Shown: positions 11,736 through 24,480 of the stretch, piece after piece
Position numbering within the stretch: the stretch's first letter is position 1
Layout of the letters: every line of letters starts with the position of its first letter
DNA from: Cycas panzhihuaensis
Taxonomy: Eukaryota > Cycadophyta
Direction of reading: 5' to 3'
Length of the DNA stretch: 64,000 nt
Assembly: GCA_023213395.1 (NCBI GenBank)
Contig: CM041465.1
Location: 104,291,741 to 104,355,740 of the forward strand
The notes under the pieces: model-generated
Told to the model about the DNA's origin: nothing
What the model saw: the letters and a program-made list of their open reading frames with translations, nothing else
Databases searched by the model: none
Program-made: the position numbers and the translations under genes

Positions 11736-12061
11736 GGAATCACGAAAAGATCATGCATAGAACTTCTTAAGGAATTCCCGTTGACTGCCTTCTCAAATTC
11801 CATGCCTTCTAAGGTGGCGATCCTGTAGGCACCGTTGTCGAGGCTTTCGAGAACGACGAAGGGACTAATCCATTTGGGCCCAAATTTGGTCAGGCGATCG
11901 TAGAGGTATTCCAACTTGAGGACATGGTCCCCAAGGCACAAAGGATGGGCACGAAGATGTTTGTCATGAGTCCTTTGCAGGTGGGCTTTCAAAGTGAGAT
12001 TCGCTTGATAAGCCATTATTGTAAGGTTGTGCTTGATGATGGAGGGGTCAATTGCCTTCAT
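11720..12061 (-). pseudogene. In-frame fusion of RT-upstream region to integrase C-terminus, element A
   Basis: A 113-codon frame begins with the KAIDPSIIKHNLTI motif that precedes reverse transcriptase in copies C, D and F. It then runs directly into MAYQANL, GPKWISPFVVLE and GAYRIATLEG, the C-terminal (GPY/F-type) part of integrase. In C the two points are about 2.35 kb apart (about 37040 and 34687). RT, RNase H and the zinc-binding and catalytic parts of integrase have therefore been removed without loss of frame. The last codons differ from copy C and the product is not expected to be an active enzyme. Confidence 0.85.
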
Positions 12062-12179
12062 GTCGGAGTAGTCCTATGCGAACACATCGCAGAATTCCTG
12101 GAATAGAAGGGAGTATTCCCTTACTTCATCAGGAGTACATTCTGCCCCTACCTTAATGACCTTACCCGGGGCAAGGACT

Positions 12180-12950
12180 ATGTCCTAAGTTGCTCCCATA
12201 TACATAACATTCCCCTCCTCGAAATGGAGAGGGGTAAGATCAATGGGAAGAGATGAAACAAAAGAAGGGATCAGGTCAGCTAGTGTGGACCCAATCGCTA
12301 GGACCTTCTAGTGGCTAAGCTTATGGTGACCAAAAGGTAAATTAGGCATGGAGCCAGCTAAGTGCTCCAGCAAAGCCTCGTCGTCCTTGAAGTAGTCCAC
12401 CCGATGGATGACCTGGCTTCGAATGGACGAGGTGTAGGATGACATGGGAGCGATAGGATCGATATGCCCTACAAGCTGCCCAACATCCCTAAGGAACTCT
12501 AAGGGAGAGTCAAGGAGAGATCCCTCATAAAAAATAAGAGGGAAGCTCTCAAGGCCATCACTCATGGAAGGTGATGAAAAGGAAGAGCTAGGAGCTTGAT
12601 GATCGATGCATGCGATGACATGCGACATGTGAAAGTAATCGGGCTCTATGACAAAAGGGGTCCTAGGAGGAGACCTAGGACTAGAAGAATGCCCCTCACC
12701 AGCGCGAAGGAAGGAAATTGGGTGAGGAAGGTCCTCATCCTCACTATAGGACCCGTTGCCGTCAAACATGGCAAGGTATCCATAGCTTTCGATGCCGATG
12801 GGGGTGAAGCGAGTCAAATCAGAAGAAGAAGATGTGGGATCGTCTTCGTGGTAAGAGGGATCAGGGATATTGATTGAGTAGGCTAAGGCATGATCAGAAG
12901 GGCATTTGCTTCCCTTCATATGGCCATGGCTTGCCTAGGTAGAAGGTCTA
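12180..12950 (-). pseudogene. Acidic Ser/Pro-rich spacer between protease and RT, element A
   Basis: The main open frame is 12308-12919 (203 codons). Two blocks are conserved in A, C, D and F: RFTPIGxxSYGYL followed by an acidic SEDEDLPHPIS, and VDYFKDDEALLEHL followed by HHKL. Between them the sequence is Ser/Pro-rich and variable. I know of no enzymatic domain here. Conservation of both ends in four copies suggests a real part of the polyprotein. Confidence 0.65.
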
Positions 12951-13780
12951 GTTTATTTTGTGAGTAGTCGCTCGTGGGAGATAACTCTCATTTATCTGTT
13001 ATGGACAAACTTAAGTCGCCCCCAATGGGTGGAACACACAGCTCCCATTTGGTCAAGCCATGGTCGACCCAGAAGGAGGTTGTAGTCAACGTTTACATCG
13101 AGGACAATGATGTTGGCAAGGACGGTCTTATCCTTGAGGGTAAGAGGTATCGAGACAGATCCCAGGGGAGTCTTCTCACTACCGTTGTAACCCTGACATC
13201 GCCATGGAATAGGTTCCAAGGCGAAAATGCCAAGCTCTTGCATGACGCGCAAGGGTATGGCATTGATGGAAGAACTGTTGTCTATGATGGTTCTTCGTAA
13301 TGTGCAGTCGGGAGTACCGACAGTAATCGTGAAAGGGAAGTTCCATTGGCATTCCCTTCCACTAGCTAGGGGAAGATCTCTCAGATCGAAGGAGATGATG
13401 AGTTCACCACTTTGGGTTATGCCCAAAGTGTGAATAGGCACATCATTCGATCCTAAAGCTTCCAAGAGGAGCGTTCATTGCTCGGGGTAGCTTCGTAAGA
13501 CATCCATGATGGACATCCCGACAGCCACGGTAAGGAGCTCTTCAACCACGGAGAAAGGCTTACCCTACCCTGTGGGTTGGGTAAGGGCTCTCCTAAAGTC
13601 AAAGCGACCAGAGCAGATGGGAATACTCTTGGGAAGCGCAGGAATCTCTAGAGGAATGGCTTTCGAAGGAGGATCAAGGTGTGATGTAGACGCAGAGGCA
13701 CCGGTTGCCTCTTTCACAACTTGAGACTGGGTTAAGGCATAGAGGGGAGTGGTCTCAAGCATGTGGATCACCTTCTTTCC
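12951..13780 (-). pseudogene. Aspartic protease of element A, active site altered
   Basis: The open frame 12992-13465 carries the retropepsin-like core: a strand ending CTLRRTIID, then NSSSINAIPLRVM, a flap-side block TPLGSVSIPLTL, and NLLLGRPWLDQMGA near the end. The other copies read DNGS at the active site; here it is DNSS, so the Gly next to the catalytic Asp has become Ser. The enzyme would cleave the gag-pol polyprotein. The altered motif and a stop upstream (about 13478) make it a pseudogene. Confidence 0.8.
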
Positions 13781-15971
13781 CTTATTATGGGACTGCGAAG
13801 GTGAAGGAGCACGGCGGTCAGGGAAGCACGAAGAGGAAGATGAACCTCACGTACCCTTCCCTCTACCATGCGAAGGGCGAGAATCGGGGGATCTATCCTG
13901 ATTCTAGTTGTTTCTTTGTTGAACATTACGATCATGCTCCCCATGTTTGGGGAATGGATCCCTATGAACAGGTTGATCAAGATTAGGCCTCGATGCTCAT
14001 CTAGGAGATGAATCATGCGGCAGGGCATCATGTGGGTGTTACGCTCGACAATGTGAGTCATCATAAAAACATTCCCCGTGGATAGAGCACTGCCTCTTCT
14101 CAAGGAGAGGATCGACTCTCCTTACTTGAGAAGGTTAGGTGCCACCCCCTTTGGGAGGAATGGTATGAGAGGCTTGTTGAATCAGTTTGTGGGAGGTTGG
14201 CGATGAAGGGGATTAGAGTTTAAGCTCCTTCATCATGCGCTTAAATGAGTGTATAGTGGAAGTAAGGGGGTCTAGAGTCCTCTCAGTAGGATGAGAGGTA
14301 GACCTGGCAAGTTACGAAGATTTGGTTTCCTTCGCTGGGGGAGGTGCCTCACGATGTTGTGAGGGCTTAAGAGGCCTCTTGAGTTCAGCTTGGATCTCAA
14401 TGGCTTCTAATGCTAAGCACTTCATGATCGCAGAGTCACACATGGTTGCCCCCATTTTGAGGACTTCTACATATACTTCGAGGTGAAGTGTATTAATGAA
14501 AAGATCCCACTTCAACTCCTCAGGTAACATGGCCTTGGTAGAGTGAAGGAGATCGTGAAATCATCCCACAAAGTCATGATTCATTTCATCATAACCTTGT
14601 TTAAGCAAAAGGAGTGACTTCATTCCACTCTCGAATGGATGGGCTATGTCAAACTAATTGACAAATTCGTCCACCAATTGTTGGAATGAAGAAATGGAGT
14701 GGGCAGGGAGACGGTAGAACCACTTAAAGGCGTTGCCCTGCAGGGATCATAGAAATAGCTTTATTAGAATGTAGTCATAAGCCCAGTAGTCTATGCATAC
14801 CATAGAGAAACTACACACGTGCTCGGCTAGGTCTTGCGATGAAGTTCTATCAAATTTGGGAACTTCAGGAGGGTGAGGCGGTAGGTTAGTCCTTAATGCC
14901 TCAACGGATAGCGGCGTTGACCTGTAGTCCATGAAGGGATGTGTCCTTACATGGGCCAAAGGATCGGTGAACGATAAGGAAATGGGAATGGATGGGGGTG
15001 GTAAACCCATCCCTCCTTGGAGAAATGCCCCTTGTTAGAAAGGGGGGTGTGAATAAATGCCTTGGAAGGGAGGCATGTTCCCTTACAAAGGAATAGCAGC
15101 AGGAGTTACACTAGATGGCAGAAACAAAGGGTGTGGGACTGGATTCTGCCCATATGGGCCACCCGTAGGTGGTGAAACCTCATATGGGTGTAACGGGTCC
15201 ACCCCATAAGCTGGGAGATGGTTTCCCCTACCACCTTTGAGGTTGAGATGCATAACCCAGGGGCAAGTAAATGGAAGGACCACCAGATGGGTTTTGAACG
15301 TATGTAGGAGTAGGTCCCACATAGTTGATAGTAGCAGCATTAGTAGGACCTCGAGGACTACTAGGAAATGCATGTGCCACGTTTGAAGGTGGCGCATTCG
15401 TTTGACTCAGGAATGACATGCTAACCCCAAGCTGGGGAAAGGACATGCCATGAACGGGTCCTAAAGAAGTAGGACCATGGCTAGGCATAAATGGTACAAC
15501 ACTTGTCCTGGGAGCCAGTGTAGATACGGCATGGGATAAGTGCACACGGGTGGAAGGATCATTTATTGTAGGAGGTGTAGGTGCAAATGAAGAAGGCACT
15601 CCACCACACATAGCTTCTTCAAACCACCTGGGGCATGGTTGATGGCAAGTTGCTCGAAAGTACTCACTGATCGCTTCAACCACGTCGGTAGGAGGGGTAT
15701 CATCGTAGCCATATGAGGTTGATGGGATCTCGAATGTCAGGGACCCCTCAGGGCGCTCCTTATAAGATTTACCAATCAGATGGTGAGTCTCGTGAAGAGG
15801 CGAGCCTTCCGCTGTATGAGCAGAAGGATGAAGGTCAGAAGGATGAAACTGGTCACCCAGATAATAGATGGGATTGTCACCCTCATGGGTGGATCCCGAA
15901 ACAGATGCGGGAAACTCTTGAGTTCCCGAGACCATAGTGTGGTAGGCCTAGTCGGACTGGTAACCTTCCAT
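13781..15971 (-). pseudogene. gag: gag of element A, broken
   Basis: The capsid-type polyprotein is read in pieces: N-terminal Ser/Pro/His-rich part (15228-15935), capsid-like core with FDRTSSQDLAEHV (14747-15010) and EELKWDLF through EAIEIQAELKRPLKPS (14312-14530), and a zinc-knuckle region near 14060-14110. The knuckle has lost one His (Tyr instead) from the CxxHx4Hx4C seen in C and D. The start is the ATG at 15971-15969 (MEGYQSD), though an in-frame ATG lies further upstream in copies C and D. A TAG replaces Trp soon after the start, and a TGA after the LFL motif is shared with C and D. Confidence 0.8.
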
Positions 15972-16217
15972 TGTCGAATCAGGATCCGATGACAGAAGGG
16001 AACAATGCGATGGGTCTTCTAATAATGGCGGTAGACCTCGTAAGCGACGCAAGAAACATCGTATGTAATGCCTTTATGAATGTTGTTAGAAGAAAGAGAG
16101 AGGGGTATGAAATATATATGTTGGGGGCTACCCAACTAAAAAGCAAGATGAGAAAGCTGCCTAAAAGTAAGAACACTAACGAAAAAAGGAAGCAAAACTA
16201 GTTCCCTTACTGGCAGC

Positions 16218-16235
16218 TCCCCAGTATGGTCACTA
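16218..16235 (-). other. Primer binding site of element A
   Basis: On the minus strand TAGTGACCATACTGGGGA starts one base after the LTR end (TTTCA). The four copies give a consensus TRGYRACCATAYTGGGGA. It resembles the tRNA-Arg-type site reported for some Tat/Ogre elements (TGGCGACTCC...TGGGGA) but differs in the middle. The tRNA is not identified. The TAG in place of TGG fits CHG-context decay. Confidence 0.55.
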
Positions 16236-16236
16236 G

Positions 16237-18809
16237 TGAAACGCTAACTGCAGGGTGGTATCCCTACGTTTAGTAAGAGAATAGATTATACAAGACTAGA
16301 TTGGGTTAAACAGCAAGGACTCACCTCGTAGGGCATCCGTGCGCTGGAGCATAGATTTGGGACCTGCAGAGGTGCCTGGTTGCTTCTAGGTAGTTCCAGA
16401 AAATGAGGTCTTCCTACCCCTCGAATGGCTGGGAAGAGGAGGAGAGAGCCTGGCAAGTTGTGTCTTCTCAAGGAAGCGAGAAGGCAACACGATAATGAGA
16501 AGGTATATATAATGTGGTGTCTAGTTATAGGCTTAGCCAAAGAAGAAAAGATGTGGGTAGTTCTAACACAAAATGAACTATCTAAATGTGCTATATTAAT
16601 TGCTAAATAAAAGATACTCAAAGCAAAAGTACGTTCCTTTTCTCTTCTAGTTTCCTATGTGTTCATTATTATGCAAGCACATGCACAAAAAGCAACGCTA
16701 TAAAGAAAATATATAAGGATGAGGAAAATACCTGGACCGGTAGCTGAATGGAGTGCTACGTGTCTTTTCACTTCCTGCTCCTTCTCGCTCCACTCGTTGC
16801 ATGCATGAAACTGCTTGGCGATGGTTGCCGTGAGTAACCAAAGAGGGGCTAGCTTACCTCCCCTTATGCATGCAAAAGTAAAGCAGAATAGCAAATAATG
16901 GAAAATAGTGAAAAAAGTAGCAACTATAGAACTAACTTGCAATGGGTTTGTTTCATATGTGACTCCACGAATGCGAGATCCTATCCAGCAAACAAGCAGG
17001 TTTCTCCCTCTCAGAAGAGGGGCTACGAAATAGATCTAATATGTATATTAAACTTAGAGTAAATAGAGTCAAACTAAGCTAAGCATATGCATTATTATCT
17101 AATGAAACAACATTCAACAAAGTTTTCACAAATGGTTACTGCAAATGATACCTAAACAAGAGTATAGCCTCGAAATGGCTAACTCACCCACGAGAAGTCT
17201 CCACAAAGCCTCAGGAAAGAAAAATGGACTCGCAGCAAGAACATGGGATAGTGAACAACGAGGAGGAAAAAAGGTAACTAAAAGGTATGCAGGCACCCAA
17301 AGAATGAGATGCTACGGACAGTAAATCATCCAACTGGGTGGGTTGCAAGCTATTAACCAGCAAGAAGCGGTTTTGGGGCTTATGCGATGCTCAAAACCAA
17401 TGGACGAAAATCTAAAACCAATGTGGTGATGGGTTGCCAACGCTGATTTAGATCCGAAAATGAGCCTCCAAATTCCCTAACCTGACTTCTAGAAAGGTAT
17501 GAAGGTGCAAAGGGAGAGAAAGTAAGGGACATAACCCTTGGGGAGAAGAGCAGCAAGGGGGACTAGTCCCACCTTCTTCCCTCTAACTTTCTCTATGTTA
17601 TCCCCTTGCAATAGCCACCTAAAAACAGGCTGGCAGGAATGATGGGGGAGCTCTATGGTGCAACAGGTAAGGAAGATAGTGCTAAATAGGCATAGCAACC
17701 AAAAAGTACATAAACTAGGAATTTACTCACAAAACATGGAAAGAAATAGCATGCATTTCAAAGTAAATATGAAGGTACCTTATTGTGAAGAGAATAAACA
17801 TGAACTTGCCAGAAAATGGCAGGAAAAAGCTAGCATTCAGCAAGATATGATGGCAGGTTTGGGAGAGGAGACAAATGTGAGAGTGATCATGTGAGTTGAG
17901 AGCCTTTGAAGCTTGTCCTTTTGGGAGACTTTGAAGTATATCCTCCTTGAAGCTTTGAAGACCTACAAATAGATGTTGAGCTTCATGTTCGTGAGTAATA
18001 GAGACAGCAATGGTCCCTGGTAAAGAGTAGCAGCTACGTGTCTTGTTTTGCAGTAGTTTTCTATGGAAGATTTTGTAGAGTTTCTTGTAAAAAATGAGCT
18101 AAGAATCCCCAAAAATAAAGAGGAAGTTTTGTTTTATCCCCTGCTCACTACAGGTGAACGTTGGGGATCTCAGGGCGCTCCAAATGCATGGGTGCCACGT
18201 GGCAGTTTCGTGAAAAAAGCGAAAACTATCGTGTGATTTACAAAAAAAATTTCAAACAGTCACCCTGCAGTAAACTTCGCGGTACCGCGGTAAAGATCGT
18301 GGTACCACTAAGTTTATAGTGGTACGAGATTGGAAACAAAAAATAAGCAGAAATAAAGGTTTGGAGCTAAATTAAGAGTAAACCAAGGCTAGAATAGCTG
18401 GGGGGAATACCCAGGTGATGGGCAAGTGGCCAAGAAAGTGAACTGGATCTCAACCAAGGATTTAATTAGACTTGGAAGAGACTGTAACATGAGCAAGGTG
18501 TCGTAAAAAGGGTGAACATGACTGGCTGAGGCATCTCGAGGGGTTGTGCAGACGACGTGAGTGGCTGTGCGCCATATGGAGTGTAACATTCACTGAGGAA
18601 TGCCCCCATTGTGAGTCGTCATAAGCTGAAAGCATGTTGTAAGCACATGTAATATGATCAAGTAAAGAGGCAATGCAGGCAGGCAAGCATGCGTCAGGCA
18701 GTTTGTACTAAATGACCTTAGTCAAGCAAAAGCAGAGAGAAGTGAGAACATATACCTGAGCTTACCTGAGTCGATGCATCTTAAGTCCATTCCCAGTAGC
18801 TGGGAAATA
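16237..18809 (-). repeat. Element A 5' LTR
   Basis: The ends are TGAAACG and GGGAAATA on the plus strand, with the last C turned to T. It matches 4298-6868 throughout. It holds a perfect terminal hairpin (TTCCCAG, CTA, CTGGGAA read on the minus strand) and two splice-donor-like sites near 18754-18768. A GGTACC module at about 18262-18330 includes the 12-bp palindrome CGCGGTACCGCG. The promoter is expected here, but I saw no convincing TATA box. Confidence 0.9.
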
Positions 18810-20306
18810 GCAGCGTGGAGCACTTGCTGATCTGGAGGGTTAGCCATTCTAAGGCTAGCTTTCCTTCTTCTCCCTTTTACCTGCTTCTTCCATATTGTTT
18901 ATTAGACGATATATAGAGGATAAATAGCAATATTATAATGAATATGTTTCTTGACTAAGATACATGTATCTTGTCATTCTCCATATTACATATCTATCCC
19001 ACATATATTTTGCATCCCTTAGACAAAGGCAAACCTTATTCGATTGCAAGTCATCTTGTTGTATGTGGGAAGTAAAGGAGGTTCCATTTTGGGTACGTTC
19101 TTCCCTTTCCAACCATTATTTCTTTTAGCTCATAAAGTTGTAAGTTAAAGTTGTATTTACCTTCATATTTCCTTGTATTTCTTTCTTTTCTTGTCTTTTC
19201 CTTTGATTTTGGGGGAGGTAAGGGAGCCCCCCTCTCTTTCTTCACTAGCATCATTTCATTGCACCATCCATAGTTAGAGAAAAGCAGGGATAGCGGGCAT
19301 AGTAAGGTCAGCGCTACTTCGGCTGTCGTATTCCAGGTACGCCTTGTGCTTTTCTAATTTTCCTTTCTTTGCTCTCCTCTCTTCGTTTGTAGATCATTTA
19401 GAAAAGGGAAAGAAGAAGGATTAGCTTAGGTTACTTATACTTAATTAGTTTACTTGCTTTCTTTTAAAGTACATGTAGAACTTTCACATATGCACCTCTT
19501 CTATGTTATTACATTACCTAGCGACCTTGTATCTTTTGCATGCATTTTTATGCTATATAGTTGTCCTTTGTAATCTTTATTTCTTGCATTCAAAAGATAA
19601 AGAGAGTGAGGTCACATGTGTGGGTAAATGAGTGGAAACTTCATATTATTTTCTTTCTTTGAAAAGTAACTCCTTCATACATAAAAACACATTATTACAT
19701 GCACTACATCCTTTCTACATCACCCCATCTTACCACAAATAGACATAAACATTGAAATAACTTCTTTTATCCATTCCCACTCCTAAGACCCCCTTAGGTT
19801 TGGTGCCTTGGAGGCACCCCCCTCTCAAGGCCATTCACCCTACTCCATTTCCTTTGCCTCTCTTGGTTAGGCTCCTTTCACTTGGCCTTCAGGTTGACCT
19901 CTAGCTTGCAACACTAGTCATCATCTTAACCATCCACGTACATGGTTTATTCCCCTTTTTTTCAGCTAAAAGTCACCTCTCTCATACCCCTTTTTCCTAT
20001 GCAAGAAGCCACTCCCTTGCTTCTTTTTCGATCTCCCTTGCCCATCCAAGGATAGGAGGGCCTCTCTTGAGGTTACTCAGGAAACTAAGGAGATCCCTCG
20101 CCTACTTGTTGCTCCAAATCGAGGAAGGGTTGCCCTAAAGGAGTTTGTGCACCATTTGTGGGTCTTAAACTTGCGTTCTAATGCACAGACATCATTTGTA
20201 GGTGATTACTTTCACTTGCCACCATAGGTCCACAGCTACCTAATTCATTGACCATTTATCTTGACCTCATCTAAGTTTAGTTAACCCCCCTAGAGTTGTG
20301 ATTCCA
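18810..20306 (+). repeat. Element F 5' LTR, right part
   Basis: It starts with the GCAGC target duplication of element A (18810-18814) and continues F's LTR to the CA at 20306. T-rich and C-rich stretches are frequent. No gene is seen. A 67-codon minus-strand frame at 19051-19254 has no support. Confidence 0.7.
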
Positions 20307-20307
20307 C

Positions 20308-20325
20308 TAGCAACCATATTGGGGA
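20308..20325 (+). other. Primer binding site of element F
   Basis: TAGCAACCATATTGGGGA lies one base after the LTR end, as in the other three copies. This fixes the LTR boundary at 20306. Confidence 0.55.
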
Positions 20326-20507
20326 CTTGCTAGTAAGGGGTTAATCTTCTCTTCCTTCTTGTTGGTGCTACCTCCTTTCCTGTAGCTTCTCCTTGATTTG
20401 TTGGGCAGCCTCCAACACTTGTCATCTTATCTCTTTTTATTCCAATATTCTAGGGAAAAAATTGTATATGATGGTTCTCTTGTCACTTACGAGGCCTTCC
20501 TCCCTTA

Positions 20508-22820
20508 TTGGAAGACTCCTCTTACCGTCCCCTTCCTCCATTAGATTCTAATTTGACCATGGAAGGATTCCCTTTAGATTGGGCATATCATGCCTATGCT
20601 TTCGAAGCTCATGAGCCATCCACCTCCTTCCAAGGGCCCACCCAAGAGGGTGAGGATCCTATCTTTTACTTAGGTGACCAAGAACACCCGCAAGCCCATC
20701 ACCTCTCAACCCATGAGGTGGAGGTGTCTTCTCCCTTAGAGCACCACCACTTGGGTGAAGATCCTCATGAGGATCATCCCATGGGGTCTACCTCGTATGA
20801 GGACCCTTCCACCTCTTATGACCAAGTAGATACCCCTCTTATGGATGTTGTGAAAGCCCTTAACCAATGCTTCTAATATGCTCATCTCCAATCACATCCT
20901 AGGTGGTTCAAGAATATCTTGTGAAGCATTGCGCTTCCTCCGCTACATTTGCTCAACCTCATTCATCTCGTTTAGTTCCCTTACCTACAATGAGAGCATC
21001 CATCACCCTATCTTCTTCTCCCTATGGTACATGTCTCTTAAGGACTACCCAAGGCATGTCTTCTTCCCAATTTGGGTTGAGCATGCCCCCATTTAGTCAA
21101 ACAACAACACCTCTACCAACCATAGTACACCCACCTCCTACTAGATCTAGGGGACCTGTATGCATCCCTACTTCTAGGCATGTGGGGTCTACCTCTACGC
21201 ACTCCCAAGCTCAGCCTAAGGATCCTTCCCTTTATGTGTCTCTAGGTTACACTTCTCAATCATGGGGGCATGGTAAGGGAAAACCACTTCCAGTTTATGG
21301 GGTAGACCCTTTGCACCCATATGGGGTCGTGCCACCTATGGGAAGCTCATGTGGGCAAAACTTAGTTCCACACCCCTCCATTATATCTTCTTATGTCACT
21401 CCCCTTCCAAAGTGCCATATCTCAAGCCCCTTTCCAACAAGGGGCATACCAATAAGGGGGGATGGGTCCCTCATACCCATCTTCCCCTTTTCCGATTCTT
21501 TCAAATGTGGGATTAGCACCTTCTCACCAAATGGGAGGAGGTCCATATCCCCTTTTGAACTAAGTTTCCCAAGGAGGATTTAGCCAACCTTGTCCACCTT
21601 TTCCTCCACCTCTCATGGATCCTATGACCCAACTTGGGCTGTGTCCCTTTATGGGTTATAGATCAACCCCTCTATCCATTGAGGTGCTAAGAACTAACTT
21701 ACTGCCTCACCCTCCTAAGGTTCCCAAATTCGATGGGGCCTCCTCCCAAGACCTAATGGAGTATGTCAAAGGATTCTCCATGGCGTGCATCAATTATGAG
21801 GCATACGACCACATCTTGATGAAACTCTTCCCACACTCCCTCTAAGGCGATACCCTTAAGTACCCTTAAGTGGTTCTATTGCCTTCTAGCGCATTCTATC
21901 CATTTGTTCCAGTAGTTCGTTGACGAATTTGTCAATTATTTTGATGTAGCCCATCTTTTCGAGAGTGGGATGAAGGCTCTCTTGTCTCTTAAACAAGGTC
22001 ATGATGAGATCAATCGTGACTTTGTGAGACGCTTCCATGATCTACTTCACTCCACCAAGGCAACCCTGCATAAGGAGTTGAAGAGAGATCTCTTTGTTAA
22101 TGTCCTTCACCCTGAAATCCATGTTGAAGTCCTCAAAATGGAGGCGATAATATGTGATTCTGCCATAGCCAAGTGCTTGGTCCTCGAGACAATTAAGATC
22201 CAAGTGGGTCTAAAAAAGCCTCTTAAGTCTTTATAATGACATAAGGCACCTCTTCCACCTCGTGAAACTAAAGTCCAATAGCCTCCTAGGTCTTCTTCTC
22301 ATCCCATAAAAAAGTCCTTGGATCCCCACCTGCGTTATACGTTCTTTTGAGCATACCATGAAGGAGCTTAAACTTCAAGCACCTTCATCCCCTACTTTGC
22401 ATAAACCAGTTCACCAAGATTCTCAAGCTGCACCCCCCAAAGGGTGGTAATACCTAATATTTTTAAATGAAGAAGGCTAACTTCTCCTCAGAGAAGAAAT
22501 GGCATTCCGTTCATGGGGAGTACTTCCATGAAGATTCATAATGCAGGGCCTATCACCCTAGAGTCGTCCAGCAATGTGACTCTTCCCGAAAACGAGCATC
22601 CAGGCCAAACCTAGGCTAACCCATCCATAAGGATCCTTTCCCCAAACATGGGGAACGTGATTGTAATAGCCAGCAAAAGGGGAACCAAAATAGAGGAAGG
22701 TCCCTTAACCCTCACCCTTTGCAAGCTAAAGGGAAGGGTGTTAGGAATTCTTCCTCTTCTTCTGGTTCTCTTGACTACCAAACTCCTTCCCCTTCTCGAT
22801 CTTAAAACAAGGGAAAGAGA
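20508..22820 (+). pseudogene. gag: gag of element F, broken
   Basis: The N-terminal part begins near MEDSSYRPLPPLDSNLTMEG and is open to 20876. Further pieces are 20903-21583 (Ser/Pro-rich), 21615-21845 (FDGASSQDLMEYV, capsid-type core) and 21970-22236 (KQGHDEINRDFVRRFHDLL). The zinc-knuckle region at about 22490-22550 reads WHSVHGEYFHEDS, so the first Cys has become His, and a stop follows. Several stops and frameshifts separate the pieces. The leader between PBS and gag (20326-20507) has no gene. Confidence 0.8.
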
Positions 22821-23600
22821 GTCATTCAATTTCTTGAGACCACACCATTATATGCCTTAACGTGGTCTCAAGCAGCTAAAGAGGCAAATGACACCTCTTC
22901 TTCCACTTCTCACCTTCATCCTCCTCTAGTGGTCCCTCCTCTAAAAATCCCTATGCTTCCCAAGACCATTCCTATGTGCCTTGGCCATTATGATTTTTGA
23001 AGGGCACTTCCCCAACCTACCACAAAGGGGAAGCCCTTCTCCATCTTCAATGATCTCCATATCATAGTCATAGGGATGTCCATAATGGATGTCTTGAGAA
23101 GTTTCCCTGAACAACACACCCTGCTCTTAGAAACCTTGGGGTTGGTTGATGTATTTGTTCATACATTGGGTATCACCCCAGGTCATGAACTCGTCATCTC
23201 TTTCAACCCTAAAGATCTCCCCCCAGCTGGTGACAGGGAACACCAATGGCACTACCCCTTCACCATAACCATTGACATACCCAAGTGCACCCTCCGAAGA
23301 ACTGTCGTAGACAATGGTTCTCCCATTAATGCCATGCCCTTATGCATCATGTAAAAGCTTGGCATATCAGCCCTCAAATTAGTTCCATGGTGGTATCAAA
23401 GCTACGATGGTAGCAAAAAGACACCCTTGGGATCGGTGTCTATTCCTCTTACCCTTAAGGACAAAATTGTCCTCACCAATATCATAGTCCTCAACATGGA
23501 GGTTGACTACAACCTCTTGTTGGGACGCCCATGGCTCAACCAAATGGGGGCTATATGCTCATCCCATTAGGGGCAACTTAAATTTGTACATGAAGGATGA
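22821..23600 (+). pseudogene. Aspartic protease of element F
   Basis: The open part 23076-23354 ends in CTLRRTVVDNGSPINAMP, which contains the DNGS active-site motif. It is followed after a TAA by TPLGSVSIPLTL and NLLLGRPWLNQMGA (about 23420-23560). The active-site residues are intact but two stops interrupt the domain. It would process the polyprotein. Confidence 0.8.
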
Positions 23601-24480
23601 ATGAGGACTATCCCCTAAGAGCCTCCTCCCACCAAACAATCCCATCAACCTCGTCAAGCAGTTTACAATAAGGAAAAATGCAATAAGGATCCTTCTGCCC
23701 ATGCATCTACTTGCTCCATTGACATTTCTGATTCATCTCACTTAGAAGAAGGTCCTTCTACTTCATCTGTGAACCTTATTTGCTTTGCCCATATTGGTGT
23801 GGGGAGCTATGGGTATCTCACCATGCTCAATGAAAATGATTTCGATAGTGAGGATGAGGATCTCCCTCACCCTATATCCCTTTTGAACACAAGTAGAAGG
23901 CATTCTCTTCATTTTAGGTCCTTACCTAAAACCTCTTCCATCGAGGAGACTAGTTTTCCTCTTGGATCGCACGTCATAGCCCCTACCTCTCGTGTGAACT
24001 CCCATACTACTTCACTTTCTGCTTTACCACCCTCCGTAGGTGATGAGATGAAGGGACCTCTTATCACTTGTCATAAGAGGACTCCCTCTGACTCTTCTGA
24101 AGAGTCCTTTGAGTACATCGAGTGGTGGGTCGACCGTTATGGCCCAAATACTCCTTTCGCTCCTCACTCCTCATCTTCTTGAAGTATGGTTATCCATGGG
24201 GTAGACTTCTTTGAGGATGATGAGGCCCTGCTTGAGCATTTAGTGGGCTCCTCACCTAACCTCCCTCCTAGTCACTATAGGCTTGGCCACCAGAAGGTCT
24301 TAGCTATCGGATCACCTCTAGCTAACCCAAACCCATCTTCTTCTTCACCTCCTCCTATTGATCAAGCCCCCCTTCACTTTGAGGAAGGGAATACCATGTG
24401 TATGGGGGCAACTAAGGACATAGTCCTTACCCCAGTAAGGTCATAAAGGTGGGAGCAGAATGCTCTCTTGATGAAATGAA
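23601..24480 (+). pseudogene. Acidic spacer between protease and RT, element F
   Basis: Open parts are 23769-24182 and 24186-24446. The blocks IGVGSYGYLTM, SEDEDLPHPIS and FFEDDEALLEHLVGSSPNLP correspond to those of A, C and D. It ends with an AMCMGATKD-like block just before the RT region. The function is unknown, but it is conserved over the oldest and youngest copies. Confidence 0.65.

Larger units (their letters stand above)
4298..18809 (-). mobile_element. Element A: full-length Tat-like LTR retrotransposon with internal deletion
   Basis: A is a complete element on the minus strand with LTRs of about 2571 and 2573 bp and an internal region at 6869-16236. In its own orientation the order is 5' LTR, PBS, gag, protease, spacer, start of the RT region fused to the end of integrase, antisense PMD-like gene, second RNase H, polypurine tract and 3' LTR. 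RT, the first RNase H and most of integrase are missing, so it could not have moved without a helper after that loss. The LTRs differ mostly by transitions. It is inserted in the 5' LTR of element F. Confidence 0.9.

Noticed and set aside
12596-13433. Plus-strand frames opposite protease and spacer in A (also 37703-38504 in C)
   Set aside because: They are shadows of the conserved minus-strand protein, whose motifs are clear.
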